From positions 1-6,353 of the forward strand of contig JAOUGB010000146.1 of assembly GCA_029857875.1 (NCBI GenBank): DNA of 6,353 nt. Direction: 5' to 3'. The notes below the pieces were generated by a model that worked only from the letters and a program-made list of their open reading frames with translations, was not told the origin of the DNA and did not search any database. Shown one piece after another: positions 1 to 6,002 of the stretch (within the stretch, counting starts at the first letter, position 1; each line of letters begins with the position of its first letter). Both the position numbers and the translations under genes were made by a program. Source of the DNA: Desulfobacteraceae bacterium. Lineage in GTDB: Bacteria > Desulfobacterota > Desulfobacteria > Desulfobacterales > UBA11574.

Positions 1-452
1 CGCCCGGCGATCAAATAAGCGGGAAATGTTTCCGTACCTACCAGCGTGATAAAGCCTTCATCCACAAAAAGATCGTCTTCTTCATATTTGAACATGACAT
101 GTCCGTCGACGTGTTCTGCAATTTTAGCATCCACCACCAGTTCAACGGTGGCCAGATCCACATCGCTGGTTTTTTCATCCTCTACAGCCGGATCTTTGAA
201 ATTGGTTTTCCCATGGCTGGCTTCGACCTCTATGAGCCCGCTGATCTGAATACGATCGTACCACTTGTCGCTTTCCGGTTGTCTTCTGATAGCGTCTTCA
301 AGTTGCTTGATTCGATCTTCAAGGCTTTTGACGCCGCCCACTTTGGTGGTTTGTTCTGCTTGGTCGGACGGCATCGAGTCTTGCGCCATAACGGGATAAG
401 CTCTTGCACAAACCATAATCAAACATGAACACAACAGGATCAATTTCTTCAT
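1..452 (-). CDS. Outer-membrane porin-like protein, LbtU siderophore-porin type (3' end cut by window edge)
   Basis: The first 150 residues are visible; the rest lies beyond the left edge. The N-terminus is a signal peptide (MKKLILL, hydrophobic core, likely cleavage after VMA at residues 21-23, before QDS). A short heptad-like stretch follows (VKSLEDRIKQLEDAI, about 41-55), typical of periplasmic N-terminal coiled coils in outer-membrane barrels. From about residue 64 (WYDRIQISGLIEVEAS) come alternating amphipathic strands and acidic turns, including VDLATVELVVDAKI, EEDD and DEGFITL, as in a beta-barrel. From memory, this matches proteins annotated as LbtU family siderophore porins in Desulfobacterota; that substrate is only a family label. 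Start ATG 452 is set by GGAGG at 462-466 with a 9-nt spacer. An upstream ATG at 459 is in another frame that soon hits a stop. The gene is tandem to the dsr operon but separated from it by a terminator, so a functional link is not implied. Confidence 0.75.
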   Translation of the reverse strand, partial: MKKLILLCSCLIMVCARAYPVMAQDSMPSDQAEQTTKVGGVKSLEDRIKQLEDAIRRQPESDKWYDRIQISGLIEVEASHGKTNFKDPAVEDEKTSDVDLATVELVVDAKIAEHVDGHVMFKYEEDDLFVDEGFITLVGTETFPAYLIAG

Positions 453-460
453 CTGACATA

Positions 461-469
461 TCCTCCTTT
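461..469 (-). promoter_or_regulatory. Ribosome binding site of the porin-like gene
   Basis: AAAGGAGGA on the minus strand, 9 nt from GGAGG to ATG 452. It fixes that start over the out-of-frame ATG at 459. Confidence 0.75.
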
Positions 470-506
470 CTCTCAAGGTTGAGAACATAGACTTTGATCG
501 AAGCAA

Positions 507-535
507 CTTATCCTTATGGCACTTTTTCATTCCAA
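507..535 (-). promoter_or_regulatory. Weak candidate promoter close to the porin-like gene
   Basis: TTGGAA (530-535), a 17-nt spacer and GATAAG (507-512). Each hexamer matches the sigma-70 consensus at 4 of 6 positions. It would start RNA near 500, downstream of the 541-594 hairpin, giving a leader of about 48 nt. Matches this weak occur by chance in AT-rich DNA. Confidence 0.2.
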
Positions 536-688
536 AACAAAAAAGGCCACATGGTCGCTTCCCTTTCCGGGAGCACGGACCTTCGTGGCCTTTTGCTTCA
601 GCTCTATTTTCATTTCCTCCGCTATCGGGCGGAAGAATCTTATGTCTTGACTATTACAACCATGAGCGGCTTCTGCCGCATTTTAAAT
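535..688 (-). ncRNA. Candidate small RNA or structured 5' leader (three hairpins)
   Basis: If transcription starts about 7 nt after the -10 element at 695-700, RNA from about 688 to 535 is roughly 154 nt long. It holds hairpin 1, GCGGC-AGAA-GCCGC (666-679); hairpin 2, an 8-bp stem TCTTCCGC/GCGGAGGA with one G-U pair and a 6-nt loop (615-636); and the long hairpin at 541-594 followed by a U-tract. This promoter, structured body and terminator order fits either a stand-alone small RNA or a leader that attenuates the porin-like gene at 452. I do not recognise a known RNA family, and transcription is inferred. Confidence 0.33.
541..594 (-). terminator. Long stem-loop with U-tract, terminator or attenuator
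   Basis: The outer stem is a perfect 10-bp pairing of 541-550 (AAAAGGCCAC) with 585-594 (GTGGCCTTTT). Inside, GGTC (553-556) pairs with GACC (578-581), then GCTTCCC (557-563) with GGGAGC (569-574) with one bulged base, closing a small loop. Read on the minus strand the stem is followed by TTTTTTGTTTT, a good intrinsic-termination tail. On the plus strand there are only four T, so some bidirectional activity is possible. It is more elaborate than a simple terminator, which leaves room for a regulatory aptamer. Confidence 0.6.
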
Positions 689-862
689 ATCATTTTCATA
701 TGTTAGACGATATAAGAAGTCAAGCTTTTTATTCATCGATTCTATAGTCTTTTTTACCAACCTAAATGAAAAACAATGTAATATCTCTGACTATTTCCAT
801 CAGCTTGTCCGGCATGTTATTTCCCCGATTTAAAGTCTGCAGAATTTGAGTTGCATATAAAA
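595..862. other. Non-coding, AT-rich part of the 410-nt gap between dsrP and the porin-like gene
   Basis: No protein-coding gene is supported on either strand here. Apart from the promoter candidate at 695-723 and the small hairpins at 615-636 and 666-679, I see no repeats, tRNA-like fold or mobile-element ends. The stretch 724-862 is AT-rich and featureless to my reading. Confidence 0.5.
695..723 (-). promoter_or_regulatory. Candidate sigma-70 promoter
   Basis: TTGACT (718-723; 5 of 6 to TTGACA), exactly 17 nt, then TATGAA (695-700; 4 of 6 to TATAAT). It is the best promoter-like match I found in the dsrP to porin gap, and it points at the hairpin series and the porin-like gene. Predicted start of RNA near 688. 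Confidence 0.42.
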
Positions 863-892
863 AAAGGGGTCATCTCTACAAATGACCCCTTT
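863..892 (-). terminator. Intrinsic terminator of the dsrMKJOP operon
   Basis: Perfect 11-bp stem: 863-873 (AAAGGGGTCAT) pairs with 882-892, with an 8-nt loop at 874-881. On the minus strand it is followed by a run of seven T and then ATAT. It begins 24 nt past the dsrP stop codon, which is textbook placement for operon end, and separates the dsr genes from the porin-like gene. Confidence 0.92.
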
Positions 893-916
893 ATTAAAAA
901 CTGTGTCAGTAATATT

Positions 917-2080
917 TTATGCCAATCCCGCAACCTCTTCCTTAATGGTTACCGCGATCTTAAACAAAGCGGTCAGGACCAGAAAGCCTATGGCCCATAT
1001 CCCGAGGGCAATAAGAACTTCAGGTAATGTCGGGACATATTCATTCACATGATGAAGGGGATTCGGTACAAACCCGCCTGAAATCAATCCAAGCCCCTTG
1101 TCAATCCACGTGCCGATAAACACGCATACACAGGCAACGGGCAGGACAATCTCACTTTTACGGGTTACCGGATTGACAAGCAGAATAATCGCCACCACCA
1201 TCAGTATCATGGATGCCCACATCCAGGGCACCAGGACACCATGTCCGTGCAGTCCCACAAACAGGTACTTTAGATGGTCCACATGTTCGGGAATATTGCT
1301 GTAAAATACCACAAAAACCTCACAGAGAAAGAAGAATACATTGACGCTGATTGCATATGCCACAACCTTGGCAAGCGACTGGATCTGTTCCTTTCCAGGA
1401 TCAAATTTAGTAAGCTTTCTAACAATCATGCACAGCAGGATTAAAAGTGCCGGACCCGCAGCAAACGCCGAGGAAAGAAAGCGAGGCGCCAATATGGCGG
1501 TCAACCAGAAGCCCCGTCCGGGAAGGCCGCAGTAAAGATAGGCTGTTACCGTATGAATACTGACTGCCCATGGAATCGAAAGATATATAAACGGTTTTAA
1601 CCAGCCTGCCGGGGCAACATTGTTTCGCTCAGCTTCAAGTACTTTCCAGCCAATGACGATGTTCAGTAAAAGATACCCGTTCAGCACAATCATATCCCAA
1701 AAAAGGATCGAGTTGGGTGTGGGATGCAAAAGAACATTAACAACCCGTATCGGCTGGCCGAGGTCTACAAAGATGAACAGAATACACATGGTAACAGAAG
1801 CCACCGCCAGAAATTCTCCCAGAATGGTAATCCTGCCAAATGCTTTATAGTTATGCAGGTAGTAAGGTAGAACCACCATTACCGCAGATGCAGCAACACC
1901 GACCAGAAATGTGAACTGGGCAATGTAGAATCCCCACGATACATCCCGGCTCATGCCTGTAATTCCCAAACCGAATTGAAACTGCCACAGGTAGCAGGCA
2001 AAACCAACACCGATAACAGCCAAAAGTGCCGTCATCCATCCATAGTATTTCTTTGTTCCTGTCAACGCCTTTTCAAGCAT
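917..2080 (-). CDS. dsrP: DsrP, NrfD-family integral membrane quinone-interacting subunit of DsrMKJOP
   Basis: 387 residues with about ten hydrophobic spans (roughly 15-35, 51-73, 85-105, 128-145, 163-185, 198-220, 237-260, 280-302, 311-330, 354-376), the layout of NrfD/PsrC-type polysulfide reductase membrane subunits. FVDLGQP (104-110) and the later FIGTWIDKGLGLISGG (321-336) are recognisable conserved stretches of this branch. NrfD proteins carry no cofactor and exchange electrons between menaquinone and a ferredoxin-like partner, here DsrO encoded immediately upstream. A longer reading from TTG 2095 would overlap dsrO. ATG 2080 is preferred because GAGG (2086-2089) lies 5 nt upstream and the protein then starts MLEKAL. 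The gap to the dsrO stop is 7 nt. It is the last gene of the operon, followed by a terminator. Family assignment is firm; the direction of electron flow is not visible. Confidence 0.95.
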   Translation of the reverse strand: MLEKALTGTKKYYGWMTALLAVIGVGFACYLWQFQFGLGITGMSRDVSWGFYIAQFTFLVGVAASAVMVVLPYYLHNYKAFGRITILGEFLAVASVTMCILFIFVDLGQPIRVVNVLLHPTPNSILFWDMIVLNGYLLLNIVIGWKVLEAERNNVAPAGWLKPFIYLSIPWAVSIHTVTAYLYCGLPGRGFWLTAILAPRFLSSAFAAGPALLILLCMIVRKLTKFDPGKEQIQSLAKVVAYAISVNVFFFLCEVFVVFYSNIPEHVDHLKYLFVGLHGHGVLVPWMWASMILMVVAIILLVNPVTRKSEIVLPVACVCVFIGTWIDKGLGLISGGFVPNPLHHVNEYVPTLPEVLIALGIWAIGFLVLTALFKIAVTIKEEVAGLA

Positions 2081-2085
2081 AACCA

Positions 2086-2089
2086 CCTC
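2086..2089 (-). promoter_or_regulatory. Ribosome binding site deciding the dsrP start
   Basis: GAGG overlaps the dsrO TGA stop (2088-2090) and sits 5 nt before ATG 2080. It would fall inside the coding sequence if TTG 2095 were used, which argues for 2080. Confidence 0.65.
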
Positions 2090-2867
2090 ATACAATATAG
2101 AAAACTGATGGGCCCGTACCCAGGGCCGGTTTACGACGAATTGTGTAGTTGTTTCTTAAAACCTTTCTAACTTCTGATTCAGGATCATCCAGGTCCCCGA
2201 AAGTCAGAGCACCGTTTGACACTTCCACACAGGCAGGAATTTTTCCAACTGCCAGCCTTTCCGCACAGAAGTTGCATTTTTCAACAACCCCTTTTGTCCG
2301 TGTTGGGAAATCGGGATTGGTCTCCTTGATAAAGGGGCGTGGATCTCTAAAATTGAAACTTCTCGACCCGTAAGGACATGCCGCCATACAGAATCTACAG
2401 CCGATGCATCGATGAAAATCCATCAGAACAATGCCGTCTTCGCGCTTAAAGGTTGCCTTTGTGGGACACACCCGGACACATGGCGCCTTTCCACAATGAT
2501 TACATAGTGTCAAAAAGGACATGTGTTTGAGTCTGTCATCTAAAAAGTCCGGTTCCTGCATGGGAAACACATGTTTAAACTCTTCTTCCCAGAGCCACTT
2601 GATCTCATGATTCTTATTTTCAAACTTGGGAACATTATGAATCTTGTCACAGATCTCGATCATCGGCTCGAGATCTTCTTGTGATTGCAATTTCCGTGTG
2701 TCGATGACCAGTCCCCATCTTTTGGCTGTAAGGGCATTTTCACCCTTTGTGGTTTTCGGTGCTGCCGTTTCACTAGAGGAAGCCATTACATCGAGGACCG
2801 GTTTGGCCCCTAAACCCAGCGCCGAAATTCCAGCTATTTTTAAAAAGCGTCTTCTACTGCTTTTCAT
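2088..2867 (-). CDS. dsrO: DsrO, Tat-exported periplasmic ferredoxin-like iron-sulfur subunit of DsrMKJOP
   Basis: 259 residues. A twin-arginine signal, SRRRFLK at 4-10 followed by a hydrophobic stretch to about 28, sends the folded, cluster-loaded protein to the periplasm. Cysteines follow the NrfC/PsrB pattern: C122-x2-C125-x4-C130-x3-C134, C154-x2-C157-x2-C160-x3-C164, and C198-x2-C201-x11-C213, plus a lone C73 in EICDKIHNVP. The usual first CxxCxxC motif and the last cysteine of the fourth motif (here S217) are both absent, which fits three [4Fe-4S] clusters rather than four. The expected role is electron transfer between DsrP and DsrJ at the outer face. Start ATG 2867 overlaps the dsrJ stop by one base (TGATG) and has AGGAGG 7 nt upstream. 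A longer reading to 2936 would bury the Tat signal and is rejected. Confidence 0.95.
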   Translation of the reverse strand: MKSSRRRFLKIAGISALGLGAKPVLDVMASSSETAAPKTTKGENALTAKRWGLVIDTRKLQSQEDLEPMIEICDKIHNVPKFENKNHEIKWLWEEEFKHVFPMQEPDFLDDRLKHMSFLTLCNHCGKAPCVRVCPTKATFKREDGIVLMDFHRCIGCRFCMAACPYGSRSFNFRDPRPFIKETNPDFPTRTKGVVEKCNFCAERLAVGKIPACVEVSNGALTFGDLDDPESEVRKVLRNNYTIRRKPALGTGPSVFYIV

Positions 2868-3271
2868 CACTTTGCCTCCTTCGGATCGATGTGGCAATCC
2901 CAGCAGTAAGGGATTACCGAAGCATAATTGTGACATTTGTCACAAAATTCAGCCTTTTCTACGTGACAGTCCAAACAGGTATTGGAAAGACTCATATTAA
3001 ATTTCTTTCCGCTGCTGCTGACATAGATTCGCTTGGCGTTCCGTACAACCGTATCGCGCCATTCATTCAGAATCTGCATATGCTCGTATTTCATGATTGC
3101 CTTGGGCATAACACATTCTTTGGCGGCTTTAGCTTTATCGCTGAGTTTAGGTTCGGGCGCCGGAGCGGCCTTTCCAAGGTTGAACCAGAAAGGAAACGTT
3201 ATCAACACCACAAAGATGCATAGACCTGCAACGACTTTTCCCTTATCATACATCTTCTTGTTATTCGGCAT
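2867..3271 (-). CDS. dsrJ: DsrJ, periplasmic trihaem cytochrome c subunit of DsrMKJOP
   Basis: 134 residues. An uncleaved signal anchor (about 12-31, VVAGLC to FPFWF) tethers the domain to the outer face of the membrane. Three c-haem sites are explicit: C99-x2-C102-H103, C110-x2-C113-H114 and C123-x2-C126-H127. Upstream, C53 in KECVMP and H64/M65 in KYEHMQ sit where DsrJ proteins supply distal haem ligands. The family is known for one unusual His/Cys-ligated haem, and C53 is the candidate cysteine. Start: GGAGG at 3278-3282 is 6 nt from ATG 3271 but directly abuts ATG 3277, so 3271 is chosen; a TTG-type start at 3331 would add 20 residues read from inside dsrK. The gene overlaps the dsrK end by 11 nt. 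Its precise redox role in the complex is not settled. Confidence 0.94.
   Translation of the reverse strand: MPNNKKMYDKGKVVAGLCIFVVLITFPFWFNLGKAAPAPEPKLSDKAKAAKECVMPKAIMKYEHMQILNEWRDTVVRNAKRIYVSSSGKKFNMSLSNTCLDCHVEKAEFCDKCHNYASVIPYCWDCHIDPKEAK
2875..2880 (-). promoter_or_regulatory. Ribosome binding site deciding the dsrO start
   Basis: AGGAGG within the dsrJ end, 7 nt before ATG 2867 and 4 nt before a GTG at 2870. The spacing favours the ATG. Confidence 0.7.
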
Positions 3272-4913
3272 CGTCATCCTCCATTCCCGGCAGCGGTTCA
3301 CTGCGCAGGTCTGTCGTTCTTTTTTGTTCACCGGGCAGAATCAGTGCATTGCCCACCATCTCGTGAACACCGGTCACTTCCACTTCAGGCACCCAGTATT
3401 CCATGGATGCAGACAGCGCCGCCCGGTCAATGGCGCAAATACATGACAGCATATTCACCCCGTGTTTTTCATGAACATACTTGACCGCATTAGCCCTGGG
3501 TAGCCCGCCCTGCATCCTCAACTCCATGTTTTCGCCGGCATTCAGGCCTGATCCGCTGCCACAACAAAAGGTTTGTTCCCGGATCGTGTTTACGGGCATC
3601 TCATAGAAATTATTGCATACGTTTTTAATCACGTAACGGGGCTCTTCCAGCAGCCCCATGCCACGGGAAGTGTTGCAGGAATCGTGATAGGTCACCTTCA
3701 AATGGTCATTGCGGCTGGGATCCAGTTCAAGTTTATTGTGTTTGATCAAATCGGCGGTAAACTCGGTAATGTGAACCATCTTGGTCGATTTGGCATTTTC
3801 AAATTTGGTACCGGTAATGGGAGAAACCGGCTCTTCCAAAAAATCAGCCGGGCCGTTCATCGTATCCATATACTGGTGAATGACCCGCCACATGTGACCG
3901 CACTCTCCACCCAGAATCCACTTTACGCCCAGCCGTTTTGCTTCGGCGTACATTTTAGCATTCAGCCGTTTCATCATCTCATGAGAGGTAAAAAAACCAA
4001 AGTTTCCACCCTCGGAAGCATAGGTGCTCCATGTGATATCGAACCCATATTTTTCCTGTAAATAGTGAAACAAAATCATGTAACCCATGCATGAGTAGGT
4101 ACCGGGATCGGCAAAAACATCACCGGAAGGTGTGACAAAGAGAATTTCCGCACCCTTTCTATTAAAACTGGGCTCCACCTTCACACCGGTGATCTCTTCG
4201 ATGTCATCGGCAAAAAAATCCATCATATCCTTATAGGCATGGGGCTGGATTCCGAGATGGTTTCCTGTTTTATAACAATTGGACACCGGCGTGATAATCC
4301 AGTCTATATTAAGGCCCAATAGATTCAAAAGCTCCCGGCCCATGATGGTGATCTCGGCCGTATCGATGCCATAGGGGCAAAAAACCGAACAGCGCCGGCA
4401 CTCTGAGCACTGAAATAGATAGTACCACCATTCTTTTAAGACTTGCAGATCCAGTTCCCTGGCACCGATAATTTTTTTAAAGTTCTTTCCGAGGGATCCG
4501 ATAATTTTGCCGGCGGTTGTAAAATCGTTCCTGTATACCGAACGAAGGAGCTCCGCCCTTAAAACCGGCATGTTTTTGGGATCACCGGATCCGATAAAAA
4601 AATGGCATTTATCGGCACAAGCCCCGCAACGGACACAAATATCCATGAAGACTTTTATGGAGCGAAACCGATCGAGCCGTTCCCTGAAACCTTTGGAAAT
4701 AATCTCTTTCCAATTTTCGGGAAGGTTCCAGTCTTCATCGACAGGATTCCACTGCCGTGCAAACGGCAAACCGACGGTCTCAAGACTTTTGGGATTTCCA
4801 GCATAAGAATAGATCCCCTTCTTAATATCAACGGGGGTGTCCATCCATCCCGTGCGGGGAGGTCCATACGCTATGTTTGAAAACAATTCATCAGGTTTTG
4901 GAACATCTGACAT
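3261..4913 (-). CDS. dsrK: DsrK, HdrD-like cytoplasmic iron-sulfur catalytic subunit of DsrMKJOP
   Basis: 550 residues with no signal or membrane span, so cytoplasmic and docked to DsrM. Two ferredoxin-type [4Fe-4S] motifs: C93-x2-C96-x2-C99-x3-C103 and C169-x2-C172-x2-C175-x3-C179. The C-terminal half resembles the CCG domains of heterodisulfide reductase: C413, then C450-C451-G, then C491-I-C493, the likely ligands of the special [4Fe-4S] centre that handles disulfides. A first CCG-like half (about 256-345) is degenerate, keeping C275 and C338 while SEGG replaces CCG near 300-303. In sulfate reducers DsrK is thought to reduce the DsrC trisulfide or disulfide left by DsrAB. ATG 4913 follows the dsrM stop by 3 nt with AAGGAG (4920-4925) 6 nt upstream. 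The final codons overlap the dsrJ start. Confidence 0.96.
   Translation of the reverse strand: MSDVPKPDELFSNIAYGPPRTGWMDTPVDIKKGIYSYAGNPKSLETVGLPFARQWNPVDEDWNLPENWKEIISKGFRERLDRFRSIKVFMDICVRCGACADKCHFFIGSGDPKNMPVLRAELLRSVYRNDFTTAGKIIGSLGKNFKKIIGARELDLQVLKEWWYYLFQCSECRRCSVFCPYGIDTAEITIMGRELLNLLGLNIDWIITPVSNCYKTGNHLGIQPHAYKDMMDFFADDIEEITGVKVEPSFNRKGAEILFVTPSGDVFADPGTYSCMGYMILFHYLQEKYGFDITWSTYASEGGNFGFFTSHEMMKRLNAKMYAEAKRLGVKWILGGECGHMWRVIHQYMDTMNGPADFLEEPVSPITGTKFENAKSTKMVHITEFTADLIKHNKLELDPSRNDHLKVTYHDSCNTSRGMGLLEEPRYVIKNVCNNFYEMPVNTIREQTFCCGSGSGLNAGENMELRMQGGLPRANAVKYVHEKHGVNMLSCICAIDRAALSASMEYWVPEVEVTGVHEMVGNALILPGEQKRTTDLRSEPLPGMEDDDAE
3278..3282 (-). promoter_or_regulatory. Ribosome binding site deciding the dsrJ start
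   Basis: GGAGG inside the last codons of dsrK, 6 nt before ATG 3271 but touching ATG 3277. The spacing selects the second ATG (MPNNKK) over MTMPNNKK. Confidence 0.65.
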
Positions 4914-4916
4914 TAT

Positions 4917-5954
4917 TTACTCCTTTTCCTCGGGTTCTTCCGGCGTTTCCGGCGCCATCATTTTTTCCACAGGAAGTCCTGCCTCTATCATTTTTTCCCT
5001 GAAATCATCTTCATAAGCTTCATAGGTATGAATCTTAACCGGATAATTCCACGGATTGACATGTCTTTTGGCCCGGCTGTTGTTGGCCAGATTTCTTGTT
5101 GGGCTCATAAAGATACCCCCCAAATGCATGAGTTTGCTGAACGGGAAATAGGCCAAAAGCACACTTACAAAAAACAGATGAACATAAAAAATGCTGCCAA
5201 TCCCTTCGGTGATGGAAGGTTTAAAGGTTACGAGTCCCATGGTGAACGCTTTGATGCCTACAATGTCCACTTTGGTAAAATACCGCATCAGAATACCGGT
5301 AAAGGCAATACCGAAGATAAGAAAAAGTGGAAAATAGTCTGAACCCAGGGATATGTATTTTACCTGGGGAATCCATATTCTTCTCAAAAATAGAAAAGTT
5401 ACGGCTGCCAGCAGGGCCACCCCGGACAACATGAGTCCCGGAAGGCCGATCTGAAGAAATCCGTCCAGTTTTTCCAGCAGTTGCACACAAGCCGGCACCG
5501 GTTCGGTAAAAAATCGCAGATGTCTGAACAGCACGGTAAAAAATGACCAGTGAAAAATCAGTGAAAAGAGCCACAACCACTTTTCCCACTCATAGGAAAT
5601 TTTGGTCCCCTCTTTTAACTCGCATTTTGTGTTTCTGAATAATGACCGTAAAAAAACAACCTCCAGTATCATTCGCACGATAACACCGCCTGTGGTGGAG
5701 GGGTTGTCGATACTGGCCGGTTTAATCCAGGGAAGTGATTTTTGTTGACCGCATGTTGTGGGAATTCTGAACGGCACCGGTGAGCGCGCCCAGTCCATAA
5801 CGCGGTTAATAAATCCCAAAACAAAAATAGTTAAAGCCAGATAAGGTATGATAACGCCGAAAAATACCTCGCCCCCCGGAAGTTTAACACCTACATAAGC
5901 CAGCAGAAATAGAACGACGACTGCTATGAGGGAATACATGTAACTAATATTCAT
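4917..5954 (-). CDS. dsrM: DsrM, NarI-like dihaem cytochrome b membrane subunit of DsrMKJOP
   Basis: 345 residues with about six membrane spans (roughly 7-24, 31-50, 126-144, 171-190, 206-225, 253-272) and a charged cytoplasmic tail ending in a Glu/Pro-rich run. Four histidines, H135 and H145 in the third span, H259 and H277 around the last, are spaced 10 and 18 apart. This is the same spacing as the two haem-b ligand pairs of E. coli NarI (56/66 and 187/205, from memory). The protein should oxidise menaquinol, or exchange electrons with it, and pass them to DsrK encoded 3 nt downstream. The insert between spans 2 and 3 (about 55-125) is a soluble loop. Start ATG 5954 has GAGG at 5965-5968, 10 nt away; an ATG just upstream is stopped after two codons. 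It is the first gene of the tight dsr cluster. Confidence 0.96.
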   Translation of the reverse strand: MNISYMYSLIAVVVLFLLAYVGVKLPGGEVFFGVIIPYLALTIFVLGFINRVMDWARSPVPFRIPTTCGQQKSLPWIKPASIDNPSTTGGVIVRMILEVVFLRSLFRNTKCELKEGTKISYEWEKWLWLFSLIFHWSFFTVLFRHLRFFTEPVPACVQLLEKLDGFLQIGLPGLMLSGVALLAAVTFLFLRRIWIPQVKYISLGSDYFPLFLIFGIAFTGILMRYFTKVDIVGIKAFTMGLVTFKPSITEGIGSIFYVHLFFVSVLLAYFPFSKLMHLGGIFMSPTRNLANNSRAKRHVNPWNYPVKIHTYEAYEDDFREKMIEAGLPVEKMMAPETPEEPEEKE

Positions 5955-6002
5955 TATATCATTACCTCACTTGATGGCCCCATGACGACAAGATAGAATT
6001 TA

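Noticed and set aside
99..428. Plus-strand reading frame of 109 codons at the left end
   Set aside because: It is antisense to the porin-like gene, which has a signal peptide, a good ribosome binding site and recognisable barrel sequence; the plus-strand product has no such support.
517..531. Possible sigma-54 element (TGGCAC) on the plus strand
   Set aside because: The matching TTGC at the correct spacing is missing (CATT instead), and no plus-strand gene follows.
494..706. Plus-strand reading frame of 70 codons across the intergenic gap
   Set aside because: It runs through the hairpin at 541-594, lacks a ribosome binding site that I can see and has no recognisable protein character.
2868..2936. 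Upstream extension of dsrO
   Set aside because: It would bury the twin-arginine signal behind 23 residues read from inside dsrJ. AGGAGG at 2875-2880 supports ATG 2867.
3272..3331. Upstream extension of dsrJ to a TTG-type start
   Set aside because: The added 20 residues are read from inside dsrK and would place charged sequence before the signal anchor. The ribosome binding site at 3278-3282 points to ATG 3271.
3573..4061. Plus-strand reading frame of 162 codons within dsrK
   Set aside because: It is a shadow of dsrK, whose cysteine motifs and operon position are unambiguous.
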